Assembly (NCBI GenBank): GCA_030615235.1
Contig: JAUWZR010000004.1
Span: 1 to 31,245 of the forward strand
Length of the DNA: 31,245 nucleotides
Reading direction: 5' to 3'
Source of the DNA: Promethearchaeota archaeon
GTDB taxonomy: Archaea > Asgardarchaeota > Lokiarchaeia > Sigyniarchaeales > SOKP01
Below are positions 7,458-15,806 of the stretch, in pieces. The notes beneath the pieces are model-generated. The model saw only the letters and a program-made list of their open reading frames with translations, was not told the origin of the DNA and ran no database searches. Both the position numbers and the translations under genes were made by a program. Position 1 is the first letter of the stretch. Each line of letters begins with the position of its first letter.

Positions 7458-8852
7458 ATGAATAAAAATTCAGAAGATAAAGAAAACTCTATAGAAGAGA
7501 ACATCTTTGATAAAAACAATCAATCTTTTTTATCAAATGAAGCTCAAAGTAACTTAAAAGATTTAATCCCCCCATCTACTTTAGAAGAAATTATGTCTTG
7601 TGATGCTCCAAAAGCAAAATCAGCGGAAAAAATGGTTTTGTATTTTGGGAAATGTCTGGGAAATTTTGAAAATCAAGAAGATTTAAACATAGCAATGAGG
7701 ATTCTGCAAATAGCTAGTATTTTAAACGCAAAACAAATAGAACTCTCAAAGTATAGCATTTTTCAATCATTTTGTGAAACCTATGGTGAATTTAAATGGG
7801 ATAATTTTGAAAAAATAATAAAACGATTAATGGGAAATTTTTCGAATGCTCCTTTACAACGAATCAAAAATAATTTGAAATTCACAACATTAGGTCGTAT
7901 AGTAATTCATAATTACCAAAAAATTAAATCTGAAATGCTTGGGATGGAGGAATATGGAATATTACATGATTTATTTGCTGCTATTGAAGATATTCGTTCA
8001 TACTGGAATTATAATCAATATGGTTTGGAAATTGATTTTATTTTTTCCTTATCAAACAATTTAAAAAATTTAATTGATAGTTTAATGGAAAAAGGAGAAG
8101 CTATTGTAAAAGATCCAAGAGTTGATATAAAAATAAATGCTGTATTTGATTTGATGGACCAAATTCTTAATTATCAGAAATCAGAAGAATTAAGTGAAGA
8201 TCTTAAAATTCAACAAATAACTCATATTATTAACCAAATTATTATTGCAATAAAACAGATTTTATATATTTCAGGTAGAAAATTTAATATACGCTCAAAA
8301 ATCATCCAAGAAAACTTAATAAATGCACCATTTGAAGAAATGGAAAATTTTGTTTTAGAAAATTTTGAAAAAAAAAATTGGAAATCATTATTTTTTAATT
8401 CATTATCAAGTGCCGTTCCAGCACAATATCCTATGAAAATTAATTCATTTTTGATAAAACGTGCTTTAATTAATTTCCTGAGAAAAAAAGATGAAATTTC
8501 ATATACTGAATTACCGGAAGCGCCTACAGATGAAATTGAAGATACTCCCACAAATAAGTTATTTTTGCGTGAATCTAATATAATTACAATTGAAGAAAAA
8601 TTATTCGATATTGCAAAACAATCAGATTCAGGATTAGATTATCATCTCATTAAAAATAAGAAACCTTTAAAAGTACTTGAAAGATTAATAGCCTTTCATA
8701 ATTTAGCATTCAAGAAGAAGATTCATTTAGATGAAAAAATTCAAATTATCAAGGATTATGAAAATTTTATTGAATTATTTGATGCCAGAATGTTCAAGAT
8801 GAATTTAAAAAAAGATAACTCGAAACCAATAAAAAGTAGTAAAAAGATATAA
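7458..8852 (+). CDS. Candidate kleisin subunit of a MukF/MksF/JetA-like SMC complex
   Basis: This 464-aa protein starts at ATG 7458. It is the first gene of a three-gene set whose third member is clearly an SMC ATPase. Length, position and all-helical composition fit the kleisin (F/JetA) subunit of bacterial MukBEF, MksBEF and Wadjet systems. Residues 1-35 are polar and probably disordered, residues about 55-155 are helical and may form a winged-helix head-contact domain, and the C-terminal 80 residues are Lys-rich. I see no diagnostic motif, so the assignment rests on operon order (F-E-B) and size. The expected role is to bridge the two SMC heads and recruit the 230-aa partner. The next gene starts 25 bases downstream. 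Confidence 0.5.
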   Translation: MNKNSEDKENSIEENIFDKNNQSFLSNEAQSNLKDLIPPSTLEEIMSCDAPKAKSAEKMVLYFGKCLGNFENQEDLNIAMRILQIASILNAKQIELSKYSIFQSFCETYGEFKWDNFEKIIKRLMGNFSNAPLQRIKNNLKFTTLGRIVIHNYQKIKSEMLGMEEYGILHDLFAAIEDIRSYWNYNQYGLEIDFIFSLSNNLKNLIDSLMEKGEAIVKDPRVDIKINAVFDLMDQILNYQKSEELSEDLKIQQITHIINQIIIAIKQILYISGRKFNIRSKIIQENLINAPFEEMENFVLENFEKKNWKSLFFNSLSSAVPAQYPMKINSFLIKRALINFLRKKDEISYTELPEAPTDEIEDTPTNKLFLRESNIITIEEKLFDIAKQSDSGLDYHLIKNKKPLKVLERLIAFHNLAFKKKIHLDEKIQIIKDYENFIELFDARMFKMNLKKDNSKPIKSSKKI

Positions 8853-8877
8853 AAAAAAATTAAATGGGGCACGCATT

Positions 8878-9570
8878 ATGAAAATCGATTCAAATTTTAA
8901 TTCTGAGATTGGATTAAGTCATGAAACAAAACTTCGCCTTTCTCTTATTTTACAAGGGACAGGTAAAGGACCAGGATTTAATATCACGCAGTTAAATTTT
9001 TCCAAAGAGCCTGAAACTAGAGAAAATGAAATTAATATGTTTATTATTAATGTCAATAATCATTTTAAGGGAATATTACAAGTAGTAAGATCAGAAAACT
9101 ACATTGTACCTATTATTATCAATTCTGATGCTATTGATATTAAACGAAGGGCTTTATCTAGTAAATTTATAGCCTTAGCTTGTATCATCCTCTTACACAG
9201 GTTCTATAACGAACATGGTCCCACATTTGATAACCTTGAAAAAAAATTGCAAATGACCACTATAAAACCATCTGAGATAAAGTCTATTATCAGAGAATTG
9301 TCTGCTCAGCATTGGATCATGGAATATCAGGAGGAAAATATAACTTATTTTGAGCCTACAGAATTAATGTCAGCTTGTATTTCTGAGGAAATGCTTATAA
9401 AAATATTTTATGAAGTATATAATAAGGAAACAAATATAGATTTATTAACTCAATTTTTACCAAAAGAATATATCCGAGCTCGTTCCAAATTACAAATTCC
9501 AATAAAAAAGATAATTGACGAATCGAATCTTAATAAAGATCAAGAAAATAATGATAAAATAGATGAATAA
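8878..9570 (+). CDS. Candidate winged-helix (MukE/JetB-like) subunit of the SMC complex
   Basis: The protein has 230 aa from ATG 8878. Residues about 95-165 look like a winged helix: FIALACIILLHRF, a PTFDNLEKKL helix, a recognition-type helix KPSEIKSIIRELSAQ, then a beta wing ending EENITYFEPT. MukE, JetB and ScpB partners of kleisins are small winged-helix proteins of about this length. The C-terminal 25 residues are acidic and Asn-rich. The stop overlaps the SMC start by 8 bases (9563-9570), indicating translational coupling and fixed stoichiometry. The name is inferred from context. A DNA-binding regulator is the main alternative. Confidence 0.5.
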   Translation: MKIDSNFNSEIGLSHETKLRLSLILQGTGKGPGFNITQLNFSKEPETRENEINMFIINVNNHFKGILQVVRSENYIVPIIINSDAIDIKRRALSSKFIALACIILLHRFYNEHGPTFDNLEKKLQMTTIKPSEIKSIIRELSAQHWIMEYQEENITYFEPTELMSACISEEMLIKIFYEVYNKETNIDLLTQFLPKEYIRARSKLQIPIKKIIDESNLNKDQENNDKIDE

Positions 9571-12433
9571 TACAATACCTTTAGAGATATTTATACAAAA
9601 TTTTGGAAGTTATAGGAATACAAGAATTCCATTTGGACAACCTAATGAAAGATGTTTTGTGACAGGAAGTAGTGGAAAAGGAAAATCGCACATTTTAGAA
9701 GCTATGCAATATGTTTTAGGAAGAAAAATTGAAAATGAAAAAGAATTTTTTAATTTTGAAGAAATAATAATAGATGGGCAAAAACAAAAGAAATTTCAGG
9801 ATATTGCAAGAATAGAATTAACTCTTCTTAATTCTGGTCCAAATTATATTCATAAATACCCAAAAGATGATGCTTTGACAATTGGTTTTAGAGCATATAG
9901 AGGTAATCCAAAAAAAAATTATCGGTATATTAGACTACCTGACGGTACTGAAAATAGAATAATTAAAGTAGAACTTAAACAATTTGGAGATTGGAATGAT
10001 CCTTTAATGTTTATAGATGATTTACAATCCGCTATTTGGACTATAAAATCTGCTAAAGAAAGATATGATGCCGTTTCAAAATTTATCGGAGTTGAAACAT
10101 ATGGAGAAAATGTACAATTAACTCGAAATGAATTTAAAAATGCAAGTAAAAACTTAGAAAGGGCAGAAATTCAATTGGAAACTGCCCTATTGAAATTTCA
10201 AACAATTCAAGATGATTATAATAGATTTCTTAAGAAAAAAGATATTGAGGAAAAAATTTCATTGTTAGAATATGATGTTATTTGTGGTGAAATACATGAG
10301 AATTTTATGCTTTTTAATAAAGAGCAGAACAATTATTTTAGCATAAGTGAAGAAATGGAAAATCAACAAAAAGAAAGAGAAGATTTAAGAAAATTAATTT
10401 ATAACAATCAAGAAAAGATTAATAATATTCGACAAAAAATTGAAAATCTACAGACTAATTATCAAAAGTATAAAGAAGAACGAGATTATTTAATAGGTAT
10501 AATTCATAATTTTGAAACACAATTTAAAGAAATACAAACAGAATTAATAAATAAGAATATTCCCCCTCCAGAATTAATTAATGAACCTTCTATCATTCAA
10601 GAATATGAACAGGTTGAAAAACGAATAAATGAACTAAATCAAGTTAGTTATCCTTTAGTTAGAAAATTAGATTTATTAAAGAGTGAATTAGATTCACTTA
10701 ATAAAGATCGAACAATAATACCCCCAAATGTTTTAAATTTGCAACATGCTCTAAACAAACAAAATATTACAAATGATATTCTATTTCAAACTCTTGAATT
10801 TAAAGATAATATCGGAACTTGGATAAATTTTGTTGAAATTCTAATGAAAAAAAATAAATTAGGTGTTGTAATTAATGAAGAAAATCGTCAAGAAGCTGAA
10901 GAAATCAATCGAAATTTAAAAGATAGCGCAATATTGTTAAGTCCTAGAAAAAAATTTGTAAAACAACCTAATCCTGAATTCAAAAATTGGACCCATTTAT
11001 TAAAAGTAAATCCTGTAAATATCAGAAAAGATACAATAATCGATTTGATGAATTTGATGTTTTCGGAAACATTTTTCGCAGAAAATCCAAAACAGAAAGA
11101 ATTATATTTATTAAAAAATCCCTATTCAAAAATTATTTGCTTAGATGGTTATAGTTATAACATTTTTTCCCAGAAAAGATTTCTCCATAGTAATTTCAAG
11201 TTTTACATCGGACGGGGGGCAATTGAAAAACAAAAAGAGAAAATATTAAAAGAAAGAAACTCCTTAGAGAGCCAATTTCAAGCCAACAAGCATGAGTTAC
11301 ATGATTCAAAGAATTTACTTTCAGCTATAGAATTAAAAATAAAATATTTAGAATTTAGAAATAAAGAAAATAATATAAAAGAAGAAAAGAAAGAGAGAAG
11401 GATTTTAGATGAGAAAATTGATGAGCTTCATTTAATTCTTTCAGATCCGCAAAAACAAATTAAAGATCTTGGATCGTCAATAGAAAATGCAAAGAATAAA
11501 AGAAATCAATTAAAGAAGACCATAAATACTATAAAAGAACAAAAAACACAAATTCAATCAATTTTAACAACATATTCGAATATTTTTGAAGTCAATTTAT
11601 TAACATGGTTTAATGCTCAGAATGAATCTATTACAATAAATAATGAAACAATGGATATTGATGCTATTAATATTGTTGATTTCATAAAGGATGAAAATTA
11701 CTTATCAATAAACAAAGATATTGAAGAAATTGTAAATATCGTGGAACATACCTCTAATAATTTAGATCAAATAAAAAAAAACATTGAAATTCAAAAAGGG
11801 ATATTAGATACATTTAAAGAGATTGATGTTACAATTATTGAAATATATAATAAATCCAGAAATGATTTAAAAAATTATAGAATTGAACTTGAACAATATA
11901 AAAAGGAACTTGAGAAATGTGAAGAGAAATTTGATATTGCAAGAAATAATTTAGAAAATGCTCTTCTAAAATGGCAAAAGAAAGTTAATGATAAATTCCA
12001 AACTATTCTTAAAGGTTTAGAACTTGATGGTCATTTAGAATTTACTAAATCTGAAAAACAATTAGGAGATTATGTATTAAATATACTTGTTTCAAATAGT
12101 CCTGGAGGTTCTTTAGATCCACTTAAAAGTGTTCGATTAAGTAAAGGTGAAAAGTTACGTGTGTCAATTTCTTTCGAAATGGCTATATTGGGAATGTCAG
12201 AATCACAATTTTTTATATGGGATGAATTTGATCAAAGTATTGGTGATGATCATAGAGAATTACTGGCAAATATGATTGAAACTCATTTACCAGACAGGAA
12301 ATTAATTGCGATATCACCTAGAACTCTGATACCTGGATATATACGGATTTTTCCATTAGTTATTACTGTATCGAAAAATGATGATGGTTTTTCACAAGTA
12401 ACACGAGCAAGATTTACAGATAATGAAAAATAA
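9563..12433 (+). CDS. SMC-like ATPase (MukB/MksB/JetC-type position)
   Basis: This 956-aa protein has split ATPase heads at each end. Walker A is at residues 35-42 (GSSGKGKS). A Q-loop-like FIDDLQSAIW lies near residue 150. The C-terminal signature (859-876) begins LSKGEKLRVSISFEMAIL. Walker B FFIWDEFD has the catalytic Glu at 888, followed by D-loop SIGDDH and RKLIAIS near the H-loop position. Long coiled coils (about 190-400 and 545-830) flank a globular stretch (about 400-545) with GVVINEEN and ICLDGYS segments reminiscent of an SMC hinge. All motifs for ATP-driven head engagement are intact. Together with the two upstream genes it should form a DNA-loading or loop-extruding ring. Typical Smc and MukB proteins are longer, so its arms are short, closer to MksB/JetC. 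Rad50-like alternatives lack the zinc hook, and none is seen here. Confidence 0.85.
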   Translation: MNNTIPLEIFIQNFGSYRNTRIPFGQPNERCFVTGSSGKGKSHILEAMQYVLGRKIENEKEFFNFEEIIIDGQKQKKFQDIARIELTLLNSGPNYIHKYPKDDALTIGFRAYRGNPKKNYRYIRLPDGTENRIIKVELKQFGDWNDPLMFIDDLQSAIWTIKSAKERYDAVSKFIGVETYGENVQLTRNEFKNASKNLERAEIQLETALLKFQTIQDDYNRFLKKKDIEEKISLLEYDVICGEIHENFMLFNKEQNNYFSISEEMENQQKEREDLRKLIYNNQEKINNIRQKIENLQTNYQKYKEERDYLIGIIHNFETQFKEIQTELINKNIPPPELINEPSIIQEYEQVEKRINELNQVSYPLVRKLDLLKSELDSLNKDRTIIPPNVLNLQHALNKQNITNDILFQTLEFKDNIGTWINFVEILMKKNKLGVVINEENRQEAEEINRNLKDSAILLSPRKKFVKQPNPEFKNWTHLLKVNPVNIRKDTIIDLMNLMFSETFFAENPKQKELYLLKNPYSKIICLDGYSYNIFSQKRFLHSNFKFYIGRGAIEKQKEKILKERNSLESQFQANKHELHDSKNLLSAIELKIKYLEFRNKENNIKEEKKERRILDEKIDELHLILSDPQKQIKDLGSSIENAKNKRNQLKKTINTIKEQKTQIQSILTTYSNIFEVNLLTWFNAQNESITINNETMDIDAINIVDFIKDENYLSINKDIEEIVNIVEHTSNNLDQIKKNIEIQKGILDTFKEIDVTIIEIYNKSRNDLKNYRIELEQYKKELEKCEEKFDIARNNLENALLKWQKKVNDKFQTILKGLELDGHLEFTKSEKQLGDYVLNILVSNSPGGSLDPLKSVRLSKGEKLRVSISFEMAILGMSESQFFIWDEFDQSIGDDHRELLANMIETHLPDRKLIAISPRTLIPGYIRIFPLVITVSKNDDGFSQVTRARFTDNEK

Positions 12434-12583
12434 TATTGTAATAGTAAAAAGGACTTCAAATATTTTAATGTATAAACTAATTTTTTTGTCATATGAAGAT
12501 TAAAATTGACAAGAAATTAGGCAAAACTTTATGAGTATAATTTAGACAATTAAGCGATTCTAAAATAATAGAGAGAAATCGTT

Positions 12584-12861
12584 ATGAAGAAGAAATATAA
12601 TTGTACTAAGATTTAAGGAGGTCATTTGGTCTGCCAAAAAGTATTAAGTCCAAACCTTGTAATTGTCCTAATGAAAGTTTTCAATTTGTAGAAAAAATTT
12701 ATGAAGAAGAAAATGGTCCATATAAAATTATTCATAGATATGATGTAAAAGAATGTCAAATACATAAGAAACAATGGGGATTAAGAAGAAATGAATTTAA
12801 AATAAGAAGACCGCAAAAAATTATTACACCTTTAAATCTAAATGAAAAAGAAGAAAAAATC
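12584..12861 (+). other. Open 5' extension of the kinase gene with an apparent frameshift or missing start
   Basis: The kinase frame is open back to 12610 and reads as protein: LPKSIKSKPCNCPNESFQF, followed by a stretch with a further Cys (KECQIHKKQ). There is no ATG, GTG or TTG before 12862. An ATG at 12584 starts MKKKYNCTKI in a different frame and stops at 12614-12616. Adding one base near 12607-12612 would join it to the kinase frame. A strong AAGGAGGTCA (12615-12624) could alternatively serve a CTG at 12631, which is in frame. The true gene probably begins at 12584 or 12631. Confidence 0.5.
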
Positions 12862-14364
12862 TTGAAGAATAAATTGCTTAAGTTATGGAACAGTAAAATA
12901 AAACTTGTAGATTGGAATAGGACTATTCTAAAGTTGTTTAAAGAAGATAATTTAAATGTAACAGAAAGTCTTATTCAAAAAGGTATAGTAGAAATAGAAA
13001 CTAAAATGTATGCTCAAAATAATAGAACTTTAGAAACAGTTTATTTAACAGAATATGGAAAATTAAATCTAAAGAAAATATTTAATTTTTGTTTAAAGGA
13101 AGAACAAATAGACTTAAGTAGAAAAATCCTTTCAGAAATATTTAAAAATATCATTTATGAAGATCTACCTGAAAATAAAAAGTATATTTATCAAATTTTA
13201 AGAAATCAGTTAAATTTGATGAAAGAAGGGAGTCCAAAATGGATTTTAAATAATAATAAACAGATAATTGCTAAAAATTCTATAGGTCCATCAGATTATT
13301 TGTATATTTTTTATGCATTTGCTACATGGTTTAAAAATTGGAAACCTAAAGTCGCAATTAATTATTTATCATATAGAATTTATAAAGAGAATTCACTACC
13401 TTTTACATTAAATCCTTCCAATACTTTATCGAAATATATTACAAAAATCGACGATATTTTAAAAAATTCATTCTCATATGTTTCTAAAGATCTTGGATTA
13501 GTTAAAGATAAAATTAAAATAAAGATTCCTGCTATCATTAAAGGTAATAAATATTCTTGGAAAGCTGTTTATAATAACGGGGAAATCGTTAAACTTGGTG
13601 GTGGAGGACAAGCTCTTGTGATATTGGTAAAAAATGAAGAAGATAAGTGTGATTATGCGATGAAAATATATTCAACAATTGAAGAATCATATCATAGTAA
13701 TAAGAGATACCAGAGAGAACTGGAAATCCTTCAGAAATTATCTACTAATAAAAATGTTATCGAGATTATTGATTGGGGTTATTTTTATAATAAAATCAAT
13801 AGAATAAAATTTTTTGTTATGGAGTTGGCAGATTGCAGTATTAATGATAAAATTAAAAGAAATAACTTAAGTTTTGATGAGATTTTTAATTTTTTTTCTC
13901 AAATCTTGAATGCAATTCAATATATTCATAAAAATGGTATAATTCATCGAGATTTAAAACCAAAAAATATTCTTATAAAAGATAATTTAATAAAAATTAT
14001 TGATTTTGGTATAAGCCTTGATATGTTCTCAGACAGAATTACTTATACAGGAGAAATAGTTGGTTCAATGTTTTACATCGCTCCAGAATTGCTATATGGC
14101 AGAGATGATAATATTGATTATCGTGCTGACTTTTACTCTATTGGTAAAGTGCTTTATTTTATTTTATCAATGGGGAAAATTTTTCCACGAGAATACTATA
14201 ATTTACTGGAAAACAGATTATCTACAATTTTGAAGAATTCAAATTATTCTATTTTTGATCAATTTTTTGAAAAAACTATAAATGAGAATAGGATAGAACG
14301 ATTTCAAGATATTAATGAACTTAAATATAGTTTTTATTTTTGTTTTAACAACTGTTTTCGGTAA
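12862..14364 (+). CDS. Hanks-type (eukaryotic-like) serine/threonine protein kinase
   Basis: This 500-aa protein is counted from the only standard start in frame (TTG 12862), which is probably too short at the N-terminus (see 12584-12861). Residues about 40-85 look winged-helix-like (SLIQKGIVEIETKMY, VYLTEYGKLNL). The kinase domain runs from about 240 to 495: Gly-rich loop LGGGGQALV (246-251), ATP-contact Lys268 in YAMKIYS, a Glu in the ELEILQKL helix, HRDLKPKN at 362-369, DFG at 381-383, and SMFYIAPELL in place of the APE motif. All catalytic residues are present, so phosphorylation of Ser/Thr is expected. No membrane segment or sensor domain is seen. It lies about 150 bases from the predicted SMC operon end on the same strand and ends in a poly-T run. 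Confidence 0.85.
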   Translation: MKNKLLKLWNSKIKLVDWNRTILKLFKEDNLNVTESLIQKGIVEIETKMYAQNNRTLETVYLTEYGKLNLKKIFNFCLKEEQIDLSRKILSEIFKNIIYEDLPENKKYIYQILRNQLNLMKEGSPKWILNNNKQIIAKNSIGPSDYLYIFYAFATWFKNWKPKVAINYLSYRIYKENSLPFTLNPSNTLSKYITKIDDILKNSFSYVSKDLGLVKDKIKIKIPAIIKGNKYSWKAVYNNGEIVKLGGGGQALVILVKNEEDKCDYAMKIYSTIEESYHSNKRYQRELEILQKLSTNKNVIEIIDWGYFYNKINRIKFFVMELADCSINDKIKRNNLSFDEIFNFFSQILNAIQYIHKNGIIHRDLKPKNILIKDNLIKIIDFGISLDMFSDRITYTGEIVGSMFYIAPELLYGRDDNIDYRADFYSIGKVLYFILSMGKIFPREYYNLLENRLSTILKNSNYSIFDQFFEKTINENRIERFQDINELKYSFYFCFNNCFR

Positions 14365-14366
14365 TC

Positions 14367-14377
14367 TTTTTTTTTTT
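14367..14377 (+). terminator. Poly-T terminator after the kinase gene
   Basis: A run of 11 T begins three bases after the kinase stop codon. This suggests that the SMC/kinase transcript ends here and that the 211-aa gene has its own promoter (AT-rich TATATTAGTATATT follows at 14378). Confidence 0.45.
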
Positions 14378-14419
14378 ATATTAGTATATTTTAATAATCT
14401 GTGAAGAATAGTATTTAAT

Positions 14420-15055
14420 ATGATTGAAGCCCTCAAGGATTTTCAAAATAGAGCCATTTTTACAAGACCAAAATATGGAATTGGTGGTGTATTCTGCTTA
14501 GGTATCAATATTTATAATTTCCTTGAAGAAATGTTATCCCATAAATCAGTGAAAGGTTGTTATTTCACCCATTATTTTAAACCACCAGAAATTCAGCCTC
14601 ATGTTAAGGTTGGGATTAGATTCAACACAATAAAATCTCTTACAAATGTGAATGATTTATTAAATAGTTTATGTGAAGAAAAAAACGAATTAATACTTAA
14701 GTCTGGAGATTTTTTACCTACAACTGGTTGTATTAATGAATTCCCAGAGGATATTGTTATTGATTACATTATTTGCTATTCATTTGAATGGTTAGTAAGA
14801 ATAAGAGAGAAATTAAAAGTATCATACCCCTCTTTTGAATCCTTAGGTTCATTTATATTAAAAAATAGAATTAAAATTAGGGAAGAAATAACTGGAAAAG
14901 ATATCTTTAGATATAATATTTCAAGACCATTAGAAAACGATGTAATTAGTAAGATTTGGGAGAGATTTATTCACCACCTGTGTAACGCATATTCATTTCA
15001 ATATGAACCTCAATTAAAAGGTTTTTTAAAAGGGAATGGTATTAATATTTTATAG
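14420..15055 (+). CDS. Protein of unknown function (211 aa) downstream of the kinase
   Basis: The ORF runs from ATG 14420 to TAG 15053-15055 with normal composition. No signal peptide or membrane helix is evident. Six Cys are scattered (FCLGI, KGCYF, SLCEE, TGCIN, IICYS, HLCNA) without a clear CxxC metal site. The N-terminal part (FTRPKYGIGGVFCLGINIYN, then CYFTHYF) appears to have alternating strands, and the C-terminal part is helical. I do not recognise the family. It does not show the Toprim-type motifs expected of JetD. Its place 55 bases after the kinase on the same strand makes it a candidate kinase substrate or effector of the island, but this is only positional. Confidence 0.6.
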   Translation: MIEALKDFQNRAIFTRPKYGIGGVFCLGINIYNFLEEMLSHKSVKGCYFTHYFKPPEIQPHVKVGIRFNTIKSLTNVNDLLNSLCEEKNELILKSGDFLPTTGCINEFPEDIVIDYIICYSFEWLVRIREKLKVSYPSFESLGSFILKNRIKIREEITGKDIFRYNISRPLENDVISKIWERFIHHLCNAYSFQYEPQLKGFLKGNGINIL

Positions 15056-15087
15056 CAAAATATTCATTTTACTTTTACCTTCGGTAT

Positions 15088-15113
15088 TTTTATTGATTTT
15101 AGGATCAATAAAA
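15088..15113 (+). terminator. 10-bp hairpin at the 3' end of the island
   Basis: TTTTATTGAT (15088-15097) and ATCAATAAAA (15104-15113) are exact complements with a 6-base loop, 33 bases after the 211-aa gene stop. A T-run of nine follows at 15237-15245. It could protect or end the transcript. Confidence 0.4.
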
Positions 15114-15265
15114 TTATTTCCTCTTCCAAATATTTTTATTTTCATTAAATGAAAACCTTTGGGTTTATTTTGTAGAAGATTATAAAATTGTAATTTCTTT
15201 TTCGGTGATAATTTTATTTTAAACTAGGTAGTTAAATTTTTTTTTATAAGTGAAAATAAACAAAT

Positions 15266-15289
15266 ATTAAATTATTAAATTATTAAATT
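15266..15289. repeat. Three tandem copies of an 8-bp unit (ATTAAATT)
   Basis: ATTAAATT is repeated exactly three times, immediately before the 167-aa gene. TTTATATTTTAATA follows at once and could be its TATA region. Simple A/T slippage is an equally good explanation. Confidence 0.4.
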
Positions 15290-15302
15290 TATATTTTAAT
15301 AA

Positions 15303-15806
15303 GTGATAAATATGGTAAGTGATACACATAAAGAAGAGATAGAATTTGCTAAAAAATTTTTAGGCGGAAATTATATTGGAGGGTATCCTGCTTATAAAGT
15401 TATTGAACGCCCATCAAATCTTATGAAAACATTAAAAGAAATTAATGGAAAGACAGAAGGTTCTATTCCCGACTTATTATTAATTGCACATGATTATCAA
15501 AATATTGATCCCTCAATCGATATTCCAGAAATTCCATATAAAATAATGGTTCTTTGGACAGAAGCAGTTGAGAGCAGTCTTCAAGGATTTCCTCACAAGA
15601 AAGAGGCAACTGAAGCATTGCGCAGGACATTAACTTGGAAGGAGCTTTACGATCAAGAACTATTACTGCAAGGAGCTTTTGGTCAAAAAATGAAGATTAA
15701 TCAAGAACTATATGAGCAATTCGATCGTAAAATGACGGAAATTTGCGAAAAATTTTTCATTATTAAGGGTGAAATAATATGGGAATGTACTCAAATTACA
15801 AGGTAA
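15303..15806 (+). CDS. Hypothetical protein (167 aa), possibly fused to or broken before a U32 fragment
   Basis: The ORF can start at GTG 15303 or at the in-frame ATG 15312, which is the likelier start. The protein is soluble and mixed in composition. It has a GGYPAYKVIERPSN segment, a DLLLIAHDYQ strand, a VLWTEAVESSLQGFP segment, and helices rich in Lys/Glu (EATEALRRTLTWKELYDQEL). I do not recognise it. The TAA at 15804-15806 is followed without any frame change by the U32-like coding stretch at 15807, so the two ORFs lie in the same frame. This might be chance (one in three), or a stop inside a once-fused gene. Confidence 0.5.
   Translation: MINMVSDTHKEEIEFAKKFLGGNYIGGYPAYKVIERPSNLMKTLKEINGKTEGSIPDLLLIAHDYQNIDPSIDIPEIPYKIMVLWTEAVESSLQGFPHKKEATEALRRTLTWKELYDQELLLQGAFGQKMKINQELYEQFDRKMTEICEKFFIIKGEIIWECTQITR

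Noticed and set aside
9563..12433. Rad50-type ATPase
   Set aside because: There is no CxxC zinc hook in the middle, a hinge-like globular stretch is present, and no Mre11-like gene is adjacent (the phosphoesterase at 28.3 kb is Vps29/YfcE-type and far away).
14420..15055. JetD nuclease of a Wadjet system
   Set aside because: At 211 aa it is much shorter than JetD (~390 aa), and no Toprim-like Glu...DxD pattern is seen.
15266..15289. CRISPR-like array
   Set aside because: There are only three contiguous 8-bp A/T units with no spacers.
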